This document shows positions 1-11,933 of a DNA stretch of 64,000 bases, piece after piece. Position numbers and translations under genes: made by a program. Under the pieces are notes generated by a model. It saw nothing but the letters and a program-made list of their open reading frames with translations. It ran no database searches and was not told the DNA's origin. Position 1 is the first letter of the stretch, and every line of letters starts with the position of its first letter. Source of the DNA: Conus ventricosus (lineage: Eukaryota > Mollusca > Gastropoda > Neogastropoda > Conidae). The DNA is taken from NCBI GenBank assembly GCA_018398815.1, contig CM031596.1:64671766-64735765 (forward strand), written 5' to 3'.

Positions 1-160
1 GAACACGCACCACTGAACACTGCCAAAGTTACTCGGCAGCAGTGCAGTGTCTCCTGTGGTGGGTTGCATTTTGGCGACTTAACATTGACAGCTCCTTGTG
101 AATTGCCGGTTCTGGGCTGTGGCAGGCTGAGCTGGGTTGTGACTGTGGATGAGGAATTGG
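1..160 (+). repeat. Interspersed repeat, 3' part of a ~375-bp family (copy 1)
   Basis: The block with ccactgaacac, cagcagtgcagtgtctcct and gtggtgggttgc recurs, diverged, at 33440-33818 (- strand) and 42419-42800 (+ strand). No tRNA-type boxes or coding potential were recognised. The left edge is cut by the window. Confidence 0.6.
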
Positions 161-322
161 AATGGGCATTGTGAGTGCTATACCACTGACTGGCATGGAT
201 GATTGGCCGGCAAAGAAAAACAAAAGTCAGCAAGGCAGACAGAGAGGGAAGGGAGTGAGAGGAGGCGAGGGTTTAGAGCTGAAGCTTGGCCTTGTAAAAC
301 GACGTAAACTGTTACCATAAGG

Positions 323-444
<122 letters not shown>

Positions 445-449
445 ATCCC

Positions 450-1117
450 TCCTTTTTTTTTTTAACAGAAATTCTGCTTTTGCAAGGCTTCAATCTTGTT
501 TTACTCATTCGTGAACAAACTTAAGCCAGCAGTTTGATGAAACAGAAAATATCATAAATAACAATTGTTATGTCAAGTGACTTTCTAGGTTGTTTCTTCC
601 CTGTCGTAAGTAATTGTCTACCACAATCAAGTGTGTTCCCTTTTCATCTTGAAATAGAATCAGTCAAGCAGACTGGAAACACAATCGAAACGTGACAAAT
701 GAGAATTGGAAAAACAAAACCAAAAGCCTACAACTAGTCTATATAATTTCTTCTTTGAGTGTTTTTTTTTTTTTTACGTCGCAGAAAAAAGTTTACACAT
801 TGAATTCCATGTAAAATCGTGTGGATGCGATGGTGCTTGTATTTAAGAAATTCTGTATAAAAGTTAGTTGGTTCTTGCATTCACACGTCTTATTTGTTCA
901 AAGTGAAATTTACAGTTGGTATACCAGAGAAAAGACAAAAACAATTCTGCTCATATTTGCATGTGGAGTATAACCTTCAGCCCTATAAGCGACTGTCTGA
1001 GATCCGTTCACAGACTGTGACGTGGATCAGGAGCGGTCAGTGTGTAGTCACGCCTGAACGATCATCACTTGCTGGTCAGTTCGATAGATCAGCAAGCCCC
1101 GATTACAGGCTCCACTG

Positions 1118-1157
<40 letters not shown>

Positions 1158-2200
1158 CGCGATCCTAGCACGCTACAACCTCGGGTCGCACGCACTTCTT
1201 TAATGCTTTCAATCTGGCTGTTGTCGACGTGTGCCTGTGTACCTTTCACTTGTTTCAAAACGCTGTCAGGTCCGATCTTCTTACGTGTACCCTCTGTGTT
1301 TGCCACTGTGTTTCAAAGATCAGGAATTGAAACTTCTGGCATACCTTTTCTTTCTTATTTTTAAAGGAAATTCTCATGGGGAGCGAATTTTATTGCCCAT
1401 CAGTGCCTCGTCTTTGTGTCTAACTTCGGTACACTTCACTCGTCCGCTGATTAGATGACCAAATATGCGTGGATCGTTCAGTTCAGTTTGGTGTGTGATT
1501 GTGCGCCATCCAGATGATTTGGTGCCTTGATCAGTTAGTTTCTGAGTTTGAAATGTTTTTTTTTTTTTTTTTTTTTTTTTGTGAACATCGGTGTTTTCAA
1601 CCAACTGTGTAAGCTCAGCGTATAGTAAGTATACTCTAAGAAGTAAGTATACTTTAAGAAGTATTTTAATGATACGCAGCAAAATGTTCAATGTTTTTGT
1701 TTTTGTTTTTTAAATTTTGCTTTGCTTTGTTATGTAGGCCTGTCTTATGTCACGTCATGCAATTGTGTGAGGCGACTAAGCAGTTGCGATTCAATGCTGT
1801 GTCTGAGCACAACTGTGGACATATGAGTTGTATTGAAAACAAAAACTTTTACGTGTACGTGGCATGTGTAGACACAGAGGCTTTCTATAGTCCGTTTTGT
1901 CGTGAGGAAGAGGGAAGAAAAAGTTTCTTGGGGGGGGGGGGGGGGGCGGGTCATTATCTCTCTGAGCATCAGTTTGGCCATGAAAATCAATTATTCTGCT
2001 AACTTACTCGCCAGAAAATTGCCCAAAGTAGATCTTTCGTCCAAGCTTAAAATTGACAATCCGTAGATAACAGTTTTGCTTTGTGGCTAGATGGACAACC
2101 ATATATTGACTATGACCGTCCAGGCAGTTTCAAAGTGGGCTGACTGCAGGCGGAAAGTGAAACAAACTTTAAAAGAAAAACTACTATACCGCAATACGAA
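450..2200. other. Non-coding stretch with simple repeats
   Basis: No gene was recognised. It contains a (CT)n tract at 1119-1152, a T-run at 1556-1580, a short tandem duplication of about 20 bp at 1624-1665 and a G-run at 1930-1947. The 156-residue frame at 894-1364 crosses the CT tract and resembles nothing known to me. Confidence 0.6.
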
Positions 2201-2310
2201 GAAGAAAAAAAAAAACAACGACAAACTACTCGACAAAAACGACGCGTTTCGACCTCTTTGGTCTTCTTCAGGCAAGACAAACAACATTCAAGACAATGAA
2301 ACAAAGCACG
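2200..2310 (-). mobile_element. Probable Penelope-type retroelement tail with hammerhead-like motif
   Basis: On the - strand the segment reads CTGAAGA, then a GACC/GGTC hairpin, GAAA and ACGCGTC at 2241-2271. The same architecture occurs at the 3' end of the Penelope-like copy at 59962-59999. No coding sequence is attached here. Confidence 0.4.
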
Positions 2311-2342
2311 AACAGACAGTCACTTAACTGGGCGCAAAATGG

Positions 2343-2460
2343 ATGTGGAATGGAAACCACATGTGGAATGTGTTGGATGTGGAATAGAAACCACACGTGG
2401 AATGTGAAAACCACATGTGGAATGTGTTGGATGTGGAACAGAAGCCATCCATTCCACACC
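2343..2460 (+). repeat. Short tandem repeat, ~24-48 bp units
   Basis: The words ggatgtggaa and aaaccacatgtggaatgtg recur three to four times, with small changes, just before a (GT)n tract at 2466-2521. Confidence 0.7.
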
Positions 2461-2524
<64 letters not shown>

Positions 2525-2691
2525 AGGAGGGGGGAGGGTTGAAGGGGCGTGCTATCTGTTCCCAAGCTGCAAGACCAATGGCAAAAGCTAAACATATAGT
2601 TCAATAAATATGTTGTCAACAGTACGCAATGTGCATTAATTGTGAGAACGTCATGATGTGTTCTGCCTGTACATCGCTTTTGAACACACGC

Positions 2692-2752
<61 letters not shown>

Positions 2753-2791
2753 CACGCGCGTAAACACTGACACACATAAACGTACACACAT

Positions 2792-2829
<38 letters not shown>

Positions 2830-2853
2830 GCGCACACAAACATGCACACACGG

Positions 2854-2897
<44 letters not shown>

Positions 2898-2898
2898 A
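2692..2898. repeat. (CA)n-rich microsatellite with interruptions
   Basis: Three long CA runs are separated by imperfect CA-rich spacers, with a short (CG)n block at 2738-2752. All open frames here are low-complexity shadows. Confidence 0.95.
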
Positions 2899-3202
2899 GA
2901 GAGAGACTCGTGACTCGTGACTTTAATGTGAGGCCATCAGCCTATTCACATGAGTACGCAACAAGGAAAAAAAATCAATTTTATAAGTTAGAACAAAATT
3001 TACCATGACTGTAACAAAACATTCTTTCATGACAGTATGTACATGCAGAGTTCTATCTTAATTATACATGAATATTTCTTAGTACGTTTTTCCTTATGAA
3101 CATAATATAAGTATATATATTATTATTTTAAAACTCATGAAATGAATACTGTTGATAGTAGCATGCAGAACACATGTTATCTATTTCATTTCCCTCGTCG
3201 TA

Positions 3203-3208
<6 letters not shown>

Positions 3209-3254
<46 letters not shown>

Positions 3255-3389
3255 GCATATCAACTCATCTAATTTCCTGATATGCGCTGCAGATGTTTGT
3301 ATCTCTTGGGTGTGGACCCAGTAACCCTGTTGTGAGGCTTTCGGCCTTTGTCGGGTTCTGCTCAATTGCATCCCCTTAATGGTATACAT

Positions 3390-3424
<35 letters not shown>
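3209..3424. repeat. Two (GA)n microsatellites
   Basis: GA tracts at 3209-3248 and 3392-3424 lie 140 bp apart. The second abuts the 3' tail of the LINE fragment that follows. Confidence 0.9.
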
Positions 3425-3425
<1 letters not shown>

Positions 3426-3428
<3 letters not shown>

Positions 3429-4430
3429 GGAAACGGAAACGGAAAGTTTATTCATGTATAGGCCATTGCCCCTCATGAAGGGGTACATAACTTCTATACA
3501 CAAATGCATAATTAACAACATATTTAGTATCTAATCAAGAAACCAGAACAGAACGCAACTTGAATGCTTTGTAAAGATAAATGGACAGTTGTTTCACAGT
3601 TTGTTTATGCTCTGTTGCCATAAGCAATGCAAGTCTAAATTTATTTGGATCTGCATAAAATTTACTAGGTATATACTGTCTTCTTAAGTCACTCAAAACA
3701 GGACAACATAAGACAAAATGAACATCATCTTCTTTTTCATTTTTGCAAAGCGGGCATTTTAAGTCAGCATTACTATGTGTTTTGTAACGTAAACGATGTT
3801 GCGCTATTTCAGAAATGCCAAATCGAAACCTCGTTAATGCATACCTTAAATGCCTATCTAAATTCATCAGTAAATAAATTTTTACCTCAGGCACCTTGCA
3901 AAACGTACTGTAAACATAAAACCTTTCACTATCACTAATATGAGAGTCCCACTCTTGCCATCTACATAAAATTAACCGTTCTCTGAAAACTTGAAGAAAT
4001 CTGTCTATTCCCTCAACACCTTGGTTAAGCCATACATATCCAAAACCAAACAAATATAGTTTACAACGAACATTTGTAACCCAATTTTTCTTTCCACGTA
4101 TATCTAAATCATACAACATTTTGTAAGCTTTATGGGGAAGCCTAGATTCCTCCATTCTTGTCAATTTTAACCAAAACTTTACACATTTTACAGCTGAATT
4201 AATATATATGGGGTATCTGTTTGTCTCTCCGTAAACAAAGTCATTAGGAGTTCGCATCTCTACGCCTAAAAATCTTTTGAGAGCAAATAAGTGAACCTTT
4301 TCACATTCAGATGCCGCATTATCAAGTCCCCATAGCTCTGCGCCGTACTGAACAATCGGCTGAATTTGTGAATCGAAAATCTTCAAAAGGACAGTCAACG
4401 AGTTATTTTTAAACTTATATAACTTTTGTG

Positions 4431-4437
<7 letters not shown>
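3426..4437 (-). mobile_element. 5'-truncated non-LTR retrotransposon, RT C-terminal part
   Basis: One open frame of about 300 codons on the - strand (stop at 3535, open upstream to about 4437) reads SQKLYKFKNNSL, then LLKIFDSQIQPIVQYGAELWG, the hallmark region after the RT domain of many LINEs. Near the end is a CPLCKNEKEDDVHFVLCCP zinc-finger-like segment. The catalytic RT palm is missing, so the copy is 5'-truncated. On the - strand it ends in a (TTTCCG)n tail at 3426-3445. A GA microsatellite lies on both sides (to 3424 and from 4435). The clade is not assigned. Confidence 0.8.

Positions 4438-4485
<48 letters not shown>
4435..4485. repeat. (GA)n microsatellite
   Basis: About 50 bp of GA repeats directly upstream (on the - strand) of the truncated LINE. 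Confidence 0.95.
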
Positions 4486-4488
<3 letters not shown>

Positions 4489-4997
4489 GTAATTAAATTT
4501 ACTAAAAACAAAATTCCTGATTAAGACTGCAAGAATCTATATTGCTAAGAACTGGCTGATGATGGGAAACACCATGAACAGAAGTGTAGCGTACAGCCCT
4601 GTCGTTGTCTCAAACCGAAGCTGAACTCCATTTCGTCTTCGTTATCACCCTCGTCCTCTGACTTTCCTTAGACTTGATAGTTAGCAGGCATAGTCATGTG
4701 TGTATGGACGGAACCCACACACGTAGTGACGCGCTGTCAGTTAATGAAATTGCAATATGGTCGATTGAAAATGTAAACTGGAAACTGCATAAAACCGGAA
4801 GGTTGTGGAGCTATGAAGAAGTTAAGCAGACCTACAAATATATGAAAACAAAGAACTTTTTTTTTTCAAAATGTGGGAATTCTGTATAGATGAATCTGTA
4901 TGACTATGGCAACAACGAACAATTCTCTCCACAACCCTTCTGTCCATCATCAGTACACAGTCCGTAGCCCCAGGTCTCTCTTATTTACATTTATAGT

Positions 4998-5064
4998 ACG
5001 CACGCGCGCGCGCGCGTGCAAACACACACAAACACACACGCACACGCACGCACGCACGCACGCA

Positions 5065-5104
<40 letters not shown>
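4998..5104. repeat. Compound (CG)n/(CA)n microsatellite
   Basis: It runs from a (CG)n block through CA and ACGC repeats to a pure CA tract, ending just before the 3' end of the next LINE fragment. Confidence 0.9.
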
Positions 5105-5106
<2 letters not shown>

Positions 5107-5116
5107 TGGAGAGTCA

Positions 5117-6180
5117 TTGGAGCGTCGCACTGAAAAACAAAACCAGGTTCCTCCACCTCTGACGGTTCCATGCCAAGGCCTGGATCTCTGCGGACGGTTT
5201 CCCTGTCCGATCTGCAATGTTGTCAGTCCATTGTTGTTGTTTCATTTATCTTCCCCTCCGTCTCTTTCACTGAGCAGTCCTCCGGAGGATTGTTTTAGCA
5301 AGGCCATTGGATCTCCGTGGCCATACAAATGTAGTTTTTTTTTCTCCAACAGACGTCAGGACATCTATATAAGTATGGTGTAGCATGCTGCTAGATGGTT
5401 CAGGGCACTTGTTCACTGGTGTTAAGATCACTATATCTGTTGCTTAATGTCTTCCGGTAGCGTCTCATTTCCATGGCTTGGATTCATCTTTCCAGTTCCG
5501 ATGTGAAAATCCATATCTCATATTGATATTAGATGATGGAATGTACCAGTGCACGCAGGAACCTGATCTTGTGTTTCGTGGAGATGATATTGTCCTTTCA
5601 TTCAGGTTTCAGTCAAGACAGTGTTGATGTTGTATCTACTGCTCTTGAGAGGATTTCTGCTTTGGATGCTTCGTTGCTAATGGCCCTGGTAAGTGGACTA
5701 TGGGACAGTTCCTAGTTTCTGTTCATGGACAGTCATATAGTTATGATGGTGTCACGGTTTGGCAGCCATCAACTTTTTTCGGCGCTGATTTCCATGCATT
5801 TTTGTTGATAACACATCCTGTTTTTCAACAAGTTTGCCGAGTTATTGCCCACTGTACCAGGCCATCGATATCGTCCGCAAAGCAAAGCAATGTTAAGTCA
5901 ATGTTGACTGTGCTGACATGATCTTCAAGTGCATCAGGCGTGATGCATTCCACGAATGTACTGAAAAGTGTAAGAAATAGAAGGCAACCCTGTCGAATTC
6001 CAATTGAGGTATGTAACCATTCTCCAACAGGATCTTGTGTGAGTACTGCACTGGTTGCTTTGGTGTACAGTTGCTGGATGGCGCCGACAAGCCCAGTGTA
6101 AAACTTTCTTTCAGTCGTGGCCCAGAGCACCTCCTGCAAGGCTCTGTCAAACGCCTTCTTGAAGTCTATGAAGACATAGT
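5117..6180 (-). mobile_element. Degenerate LINE, RT domain to 3' end
   Basis: Reading on the - strand from about 6178: FIDFKKAFDR, then QEVLWATTERKFYTGL, IRQGCLL and CFADDID, which are the conserved RT palm blocks including the DD catalytic pair. At 5125-5215 is a terminal DRTGKP..AEIQALAWN..RWRN-like segment across two frames. Frameshifts and stops separate the blocks, so it is not functional. Elements of this type are common in mollusc and arthropod genomes; the clade is uncertain. Confidence 0.75.
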
Positions 6181-6507
6181 AGAATTCCGTCTGATGTTAG
6201 GGTGTTTTTTGTAGCAAAGTGTATGCAGTTTACATATGTGTATGATGGTACTTCTGCTTCAGTGGATCTCAGCCTGTTCTTAAACTAATAACAGTGCAGT
6301 AATTCTGGCAGTATTGAATACTTCCTTTCTTTGAAAGGGCGACGATCGAGTCCCAGGTGGGGGCCACTTTCCATTCAGCCAGATTCTTTTAAAATTGCAA
6401 ATGGCAGTTAAATATCAGTTAACACCCCTCCGCCATGTTTAAACTTTCAGTAGGAATGGAATGTTGTCAGTGTCTACAGCCTTTCCACAGTTGTCGGAAT
6501 CGGTTTA

Positions 6508-9500
6508 GTGAAAATGGTTGACTCAATTCAGAATTCATTCGGTGAACTGGATGATTATCCAGCCAAGTGCAGTGAAGATACTCCTCAAAGACGGGTGCAG
6601 CCATACAGTGTGAACGTAGCAAGAAGAATCCCAATTCTTCTTGTTGATAACGTCAAGAAAGAAGTGATGAGCATGAAAGACATTGAACCAAAAGACCGTT
6701 GCTCACCTACTATCCCTGTTTTGAAGAAATCAGGTGCAGTAAGAGTATGCACTGATATAAAAACAAAGCTGAATGAAGCGATCAAAAGAGAAAAGTATGA
6801 CACACCAACGCTTGACGACATTCCTACAAGCTTGAAGGATCAAAAGTGTTCAGCAAATTGGACGCTACTTTTGGATTCTGGCAAATTCCCCTTTATCCTG
6901 CAACAACAAAGTATGCCACATTTATCGCACTTTGTGGATGTTTCTTTTATAGACGCCTACCCTTCGGGATCTCAAGCGCGTCAGATATCTTTCAGAGAAC
7001 AGTGGAAAATATCCTGATAGATCAAAACGGTGTCATTTGATATTTGGATGACGTTCTGGTCCATAGTCAGAATGATGCAGAGGATGAAACCCATCTGGAA
7101 CAAGTCATAAAGAAGCTAAGCAGTGCAAACGTGAAACAGAACAAGGAAAAATGTGAACTGAGAAACAGTGAAATAGAATTTCTTGGTCAGTTCCGTGGTC
7201 ATTGCATCAGCAACGATGGAATTTCACCAGATAAAAGAAAAAAAAAATTGTCATTAATATGCCTGACCCAACCAATGTTACAGAATGCAGAAGAGTCATG
7301 GGATAATCGACTTCTTGGGCCATTACGTTCCAAACTTGTCATCAACCAATTTTAACCTGTCACTGAGTTGTTGGAGAAAGATGAAGAATGGAACTGGATA
7401 GTCAACTGAAGATAGTTCTTGACATTGTCAAACAGCACGTGACGAAGATAGTTCTTGACATTGTCAAACAGCACGTGACCAGCTCCTGTTCTTGATTTCT
7501 TTGATCTAATGCTCCCAACAGTGGTGAGTGCAGATGCCAGTTCCTACGGGATTGGAGGTGTCCTTCTTCAAGAAAACAAAGATCGCTTGAAACCTGTTGC
7601 ATACTGTTCACGCACTTTAATCTAAACCGAGCGCAAATATGTTCACATTAAGATGGAATGCCTGGCTTCAGTGTGGGCATGTGAACGCTTTGAATGGTAC
7701 CTGATTGGAGTTCCTACATTTCAGTTTAAGACAGACCACAAGTCTATGGTTCCCCTCATGAACACAAAAGATCTTCAGGATGCACCAGTTAGATGCTAGC
7801 GAATGCTTTTGAAGCTGATGAAGTTCAATGCCGTCAGCAAATACGTTTCAGGCCAGAAACTGGTGTGTTGTAGATCTCTCTACATCACTACAACCACACG
7901 AAGAAACAAAAAGAGAAGACAACAACATTTTCTCAGAAGATGTTGTTACCTGCCTCAACTTGATCAGAATCCGTTGGGAAGCATCAGAGAGGAAACTGCA
8001 ATAAATTGCGGGGAAAATCTTGAAAGATTCGCTGATTAAAGAAGCTATCCGACACACTCAGGAAGGTTGGCCAAAATATATCTCTGACGCGGGAAAAGGA
8101 CTGCGAGATCTGTACGCAGTACGTGGTGAACCCAGTATCATGGACTACAGATCAGAGGAAGCTAAATTGTTGTACCACATGCACTACGCGGTGAATTAGT
8201 GGAAAGGATACACAATGGACTGCTAGGCACTACCAAATATCGTGAAGGAGCAAATTCTAGCGTCTGGTGGCCTGGCATAAGTGATGGCATAAAGAAGACC
8301 ATTGAACACTGTCAACACTGTCAAGAGAGAAAACCAAACACACAGAAAAGGAATCTCTCATTACATCAGAACTATCAGATCGCCAGTTCCGGAAAGTAGC
8401 AGCAGATCTTTTGGAATTAAAAGGGGAAGAATTATCTGGTCATGATAGTTACTTCTTCAGATGCTTTGAGATAGGACATCTCACAAAGCTCACTTCAGAC
8501 GCAGTCATTAAATCGAATGAAAAACATTTTGCGCGTCATGGAGTGCCTGAAGCTCTTGTCACTGATAATTGAACTCAGATCATTTCTACAGTTTGAAAAG
8601 TTTGCATCAAAGTGGGGATTTAATCACGACACTTTAGTCCTCACCACCCTCAGAGTAATGGTCAAGCAGAACGAGCTGTTCAAAATGGCAAAGAAGATTT
8701 TTATCTCAGAAAGATCGGCTCGTGGCACTATTGGCATGCAGGGCTATACCAACGTCAGCTACTGGGAAGAGTCCAGCAGAGTTGCTTTCTGGAAGAAACA
8801 TCACGACCACCTTTCAACATTGCCAGTAAATCTTGAACTACGCAAATTGAAGAGGAAGAGTTGTTAAAGAATTATAACAAGAAACGCAAGCAGAGAAGCA
8901 AGAGAAATTATGACAGACACCTGGAGCGTTCAAACTCCCTGAACCGTTTCCAGGAAACAGGTGTTGTTCAGAAACTTGATCATGAAAAGGAGTGGGGAAA
9001 TCCGGCTGTTATCCTGGAACAATGTGCACCAAGGTCGTGCCTTGTTCGGTCTGCAAGAGTCTGAGGTGTGTTCAGGAGAAACACATGTCATCTCAGACTG
9101 TCAAGAGACAGATCCTCTCGGTCAGAAATTAATTCAGAGAAGGGGTAGCACAGGACCTGGTGTGTTCTTCAGTGCTGACCAAATCCAGTAATACCCCTCA
9201 GTCCCTTACACAACCCCGGATCCCGGGTCAGCCTGATGGTGCCGCCATTGCTGTTCCAGCTACAGCCAGCCATGTCAGAGATAGTGATGATAGTACCCTT
9301 CTTCAGCCAGGACAGCGTATTCCAGTCTTTAGGGATGCTGTCCAGCCAGGTTTTGATCGACCGGGAGCTGGCCACAGCTCTGCAGCTCCAAATACACACC
9401 CTGCAAGGGGCAACACCCAAGAGTGGTCCAGTACGAATTACTCGCAGCGGCCACATCATCAGAGCACCAGCCCGGTATACAGACTGAACATTGCTGGAAA

Positions 9501-9530
9501 GAAAACAGGTAACTGTTATTTGTTTATTTA
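6508..9530 (+). pseudogene. Degenerate Ty3/Gypsy polyprotein (RT, RNase H, integrase)
   Basis: Order of domains: RT N-part with VARRIPILLVDNVKKE and SPTIPVLKKSGAVRVCTD (6630-6760); RT core with FGFWQIPLYP, RLPFGISSA and YLDDVLVHS (6860-7070), the last with a stop in place of one residue; RNase H with [17 protein letters not shown] and KTDHKS (7525-7745); integrase zinc-binding HCQHCQERK and SVWWPGI (8250-8330); integrase core around ARHGVPEALVTDN (8530-8570); and a terminal GPVRITRSGHIIRAP (9425-9470). Stops and frameshifts occur in every domain. Gag and protease are not recognisable, so the 5' part is lost. The order RT-RNaseH-integrase identifies Ty3/Gypsy rather than Copia. Confidence 0.88.
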
Positions 9531-9750
9531 AAATGATACTAGAGTTAAGATTTAATGTTAACTTAGAAATATTGATATGTTTATATAAGTGCCAAGTGAC
9601 AAAATGATAAACGCTGTACTGTGTTTAGACGTCTGTGCCAAATTAACATTAGCCATTGTATTTAAAACTGTTGAAAAACTGCATAAAGACATTTGTTCCC
9701 TTCATTTGCATTATACGTCAGATTCATAATTGGCCTGATGTATCCATTTT

Positions 9751-9930
9751 AAAAGAGAGGAGATGTCGCGACATCCTTGTTTGTGAATTAAGTAAAAAGA
9801 CATGACACAGAGGATGCGCACAGGGTTGTCAAGGGCAACTGGACAACGATCATCGCAGACACCTGACATTTAAAATAAATCTGAGATGTTTCCAATAATT
9901 CTATAGTTGTTGTTACGTTTATTAGGGTAA
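9751..9930 (+). mobile_element. Probable 3' LTR with polypurine tract
   Basis: A purine run aaaagagaggaga (9751-9763) is followed immediately by TGTCGCGACATCC (9764 onward), the TG start expected of an LTR and itself containing the palindrome TGTCGCGACA. An AATAAA lies near 9875. I could not find a matching 5' LTR left of 6508, and the right LTR edge is uncertain. Confidence 0.55.
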
Positions 9931-10123
9931 TTGTAAAGTTTAGTATACTAAACTCACGGGCCCCTCAAATGAAAACATACAGGGTGTTTTTACACTAACC
10001 TAGATGCGCTGAGTCGAATGCAACCCTCAGCTAAGCGCTAAGACCACCCTTTTGCCACGAAACTGCGAGAAATGTACGGTAGGCCTAAGTAGTATTCCCG
10101 AACTGCACTCCATGTTTATGACT

Positions 10124-10163
10124 ATGAAGGGGCATAACTCTCACGAAGGGGCATAACTCTCAC
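10124..10163. repeat. Tandem duplication of gaaggggcataactctcac
   Basis: The 19-base unit occurs twice in a row. The rest of 9930-10320 shows no gene. Confidence 0.8.
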
Positions 10164-10324
10164 CAACTGCATCTGTATTTCCAACATGTCAGCAGTCAAA
10201 GTGTATGTGTGAACAGCATCACCGCAATAAACTTGTCCAAAGATAAGGGCCTCGTGTTTTGCTTGAGCTTCGTTTTGCAGCTGTTGACCATGACTATGAT
10301 ATTGCATCAGGTGACTTGCTCAGT

Positions 10325-10432
10325 TTCCGGTTCCGGTTTGAGAGTGAGTGAACACAAGGTAGACGAAGAAAGAAGGGGATAGGAAAGGAAACCTCCATTC
10401 TTGAAAGTTCACTCGTACAAGCTTGCATCAAA
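10325..10432 (+). promoter_or_regulatory. GPS1: Candidate GPS1 promoter / 5' UTR
   Basis: Immediately upstream of the GPS1 start lies a doubled TTCCGGTTCCGG at about 10325-10340, which on the other strand gives two GGAA cores of the kind bound by ETS factors. A purine-rich stretch follows. No TATA box is visible, as usual for housekeeping genes. This is an inference from position and motif; no transcription start can be read from the sequence. Confidence 0.35.
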
Positions 10433-10459
10433 ATGCCAATGCCAGTGTCGGTTTTTCAG
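10433..10459 (+). CDS. GPS1: GPS1 exon 1 (start codon, nine codons)
   Basis: ATG at 10433 opens MPMPVSVFQ and is followed directly by a gtctgt donor at 10460. Phase 0 matches exon 2 ([12 protein letters not shown]). Vertebrate CSN1 begins MPLPVQVFNLQ before its own VEPMQID segment, so sequence, phase and position all agree. The exon is too short to stand out as an open frame. The preceding aaa at -3 to -1 gives an acceptable start context. Confidence 0.85.
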
Positions 10460-10624
10460 GTCTGTATGCAATGAACAGGTGCATGTTCTGCCATACCTAA
10501 TGCTGGAAATTTCTCTCTCTCTCTGGGTCTCTCTCTCACTCTCTGTGTCTGTCTCTCTCTGTTTAGACTCCCTCTCTTCTTCCTAAAATACTGGTTCACT
10601 CAAAAACTCTCTCTCTCTCTCTCA

Positions 10625-10657
<33 letters not shown>

Positions 10658-11012
10658 GCGTACGTGCGTGTGTGTGTTCCGAATTCTGTAATACTTTGTC
10701 ATATATTCATTTTATTGTCTGTTTTTATACATACTAGGCCTAACTGTTGTACGTTTTACTTTTAGTACATTTCCAGTTCAAATTATTAGGCTACATTGTA
10801 TGTTTAATAACAACCTCAATTTCTATTGTTCCCCTTCCCCCTTCCACCCCCCTCTCTCCCCCTCCCTTTCTCTCTCTCCCTCTCAATCTGTCTCTCTCTC
10901 TCTTCCCCCCCCCCCCCCCTCCCCAAATTCCATTTCACTTCGCTAAACACCAGTGACCTGCGTATTTTCATGTCTTGCGAAAAATGATTACATGTTGTGC
11001 CTTGGTCTCTCC

Positions 11013-11048
<36 letters not shown>

Positions 11049-11874
11049 ATGCGTGCATGTATGGTGTGTTCCAAATTATGTATGTACTTTGTCATATATT
11101 CATTTTACTGTCTGTTTTTACATGCTAATTTTTGTACGTTGTAGTATACTTCCATATGTTCCCCCAGCCCACCCCACCCCCCACTCTCTCCTTCCCCTTC
11201 ATTATTATTTTATTTTGTTTTTTGTTTGTTTATTATTATTTTTCTTTTTTTCTTCTTTTTTTTTCTCCTTTTCTATTTTCATTTGATGTTCCATTATGAT
11301 TGCATGACCGCTTTGTTTGCTTGTTTGCTTTCTTACATTTTCATTACACTGCATGTTGTAGTCCCTACAGGGTGAGGACTGGATGTAAAAAAGCACATAA
11401 GTGCTTATCTATTATCCTCGTAAATAAAGAATTCTCGTCTCATCTCGTCTCGTCTCGTCTCGGTCTCGGTCTCGTCTTGTCTCGTCTTTCTTTTGAGTGT
11501 CCACCTTCACGAGTTGAAGATTCTGACACTTTTGTGTGTATGACCGTTTTTTATCCATTAAGGCAGCCATACTCCAACTTCGGGGAAGGTGCATGCTATG
11601 TGTAACGTGTCAATGTCATCCATACCAACGGCCAAACTGGCCTTCTCTTCCGGAAGTTGGTGATGGGATTTTACGTGTGTGCAAGATGTTGTGCGTGCGT
11701 TCACACACAGAACCTCGGTTTATACTAGTCTCATTCGAAGGACTGTATGGGGAATGGAGTCAGAACCAATGTTAACTCCGAGGGAAAAATCCTCCTGTAC
11801 CAAAATTCGAACCTGTAACCTCAGGATCATCATCACGCATCCGGCACTCTACCAACTGAGCTATTCAGCCCCCC

Positions 11875-11933
<59 letters not shown>

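Noticed and set aside
894..1364. 156-residue open frame as a gene
   Set aside because: It crosses a (CT)n tract, shows no known motif and has no convincing exon context.
2320..2889. 189-residue - strand open frame
   Set aside because: It translates CA/GT microsatellites into Cys-Val and His-Thr runs. No non-repeat domain.
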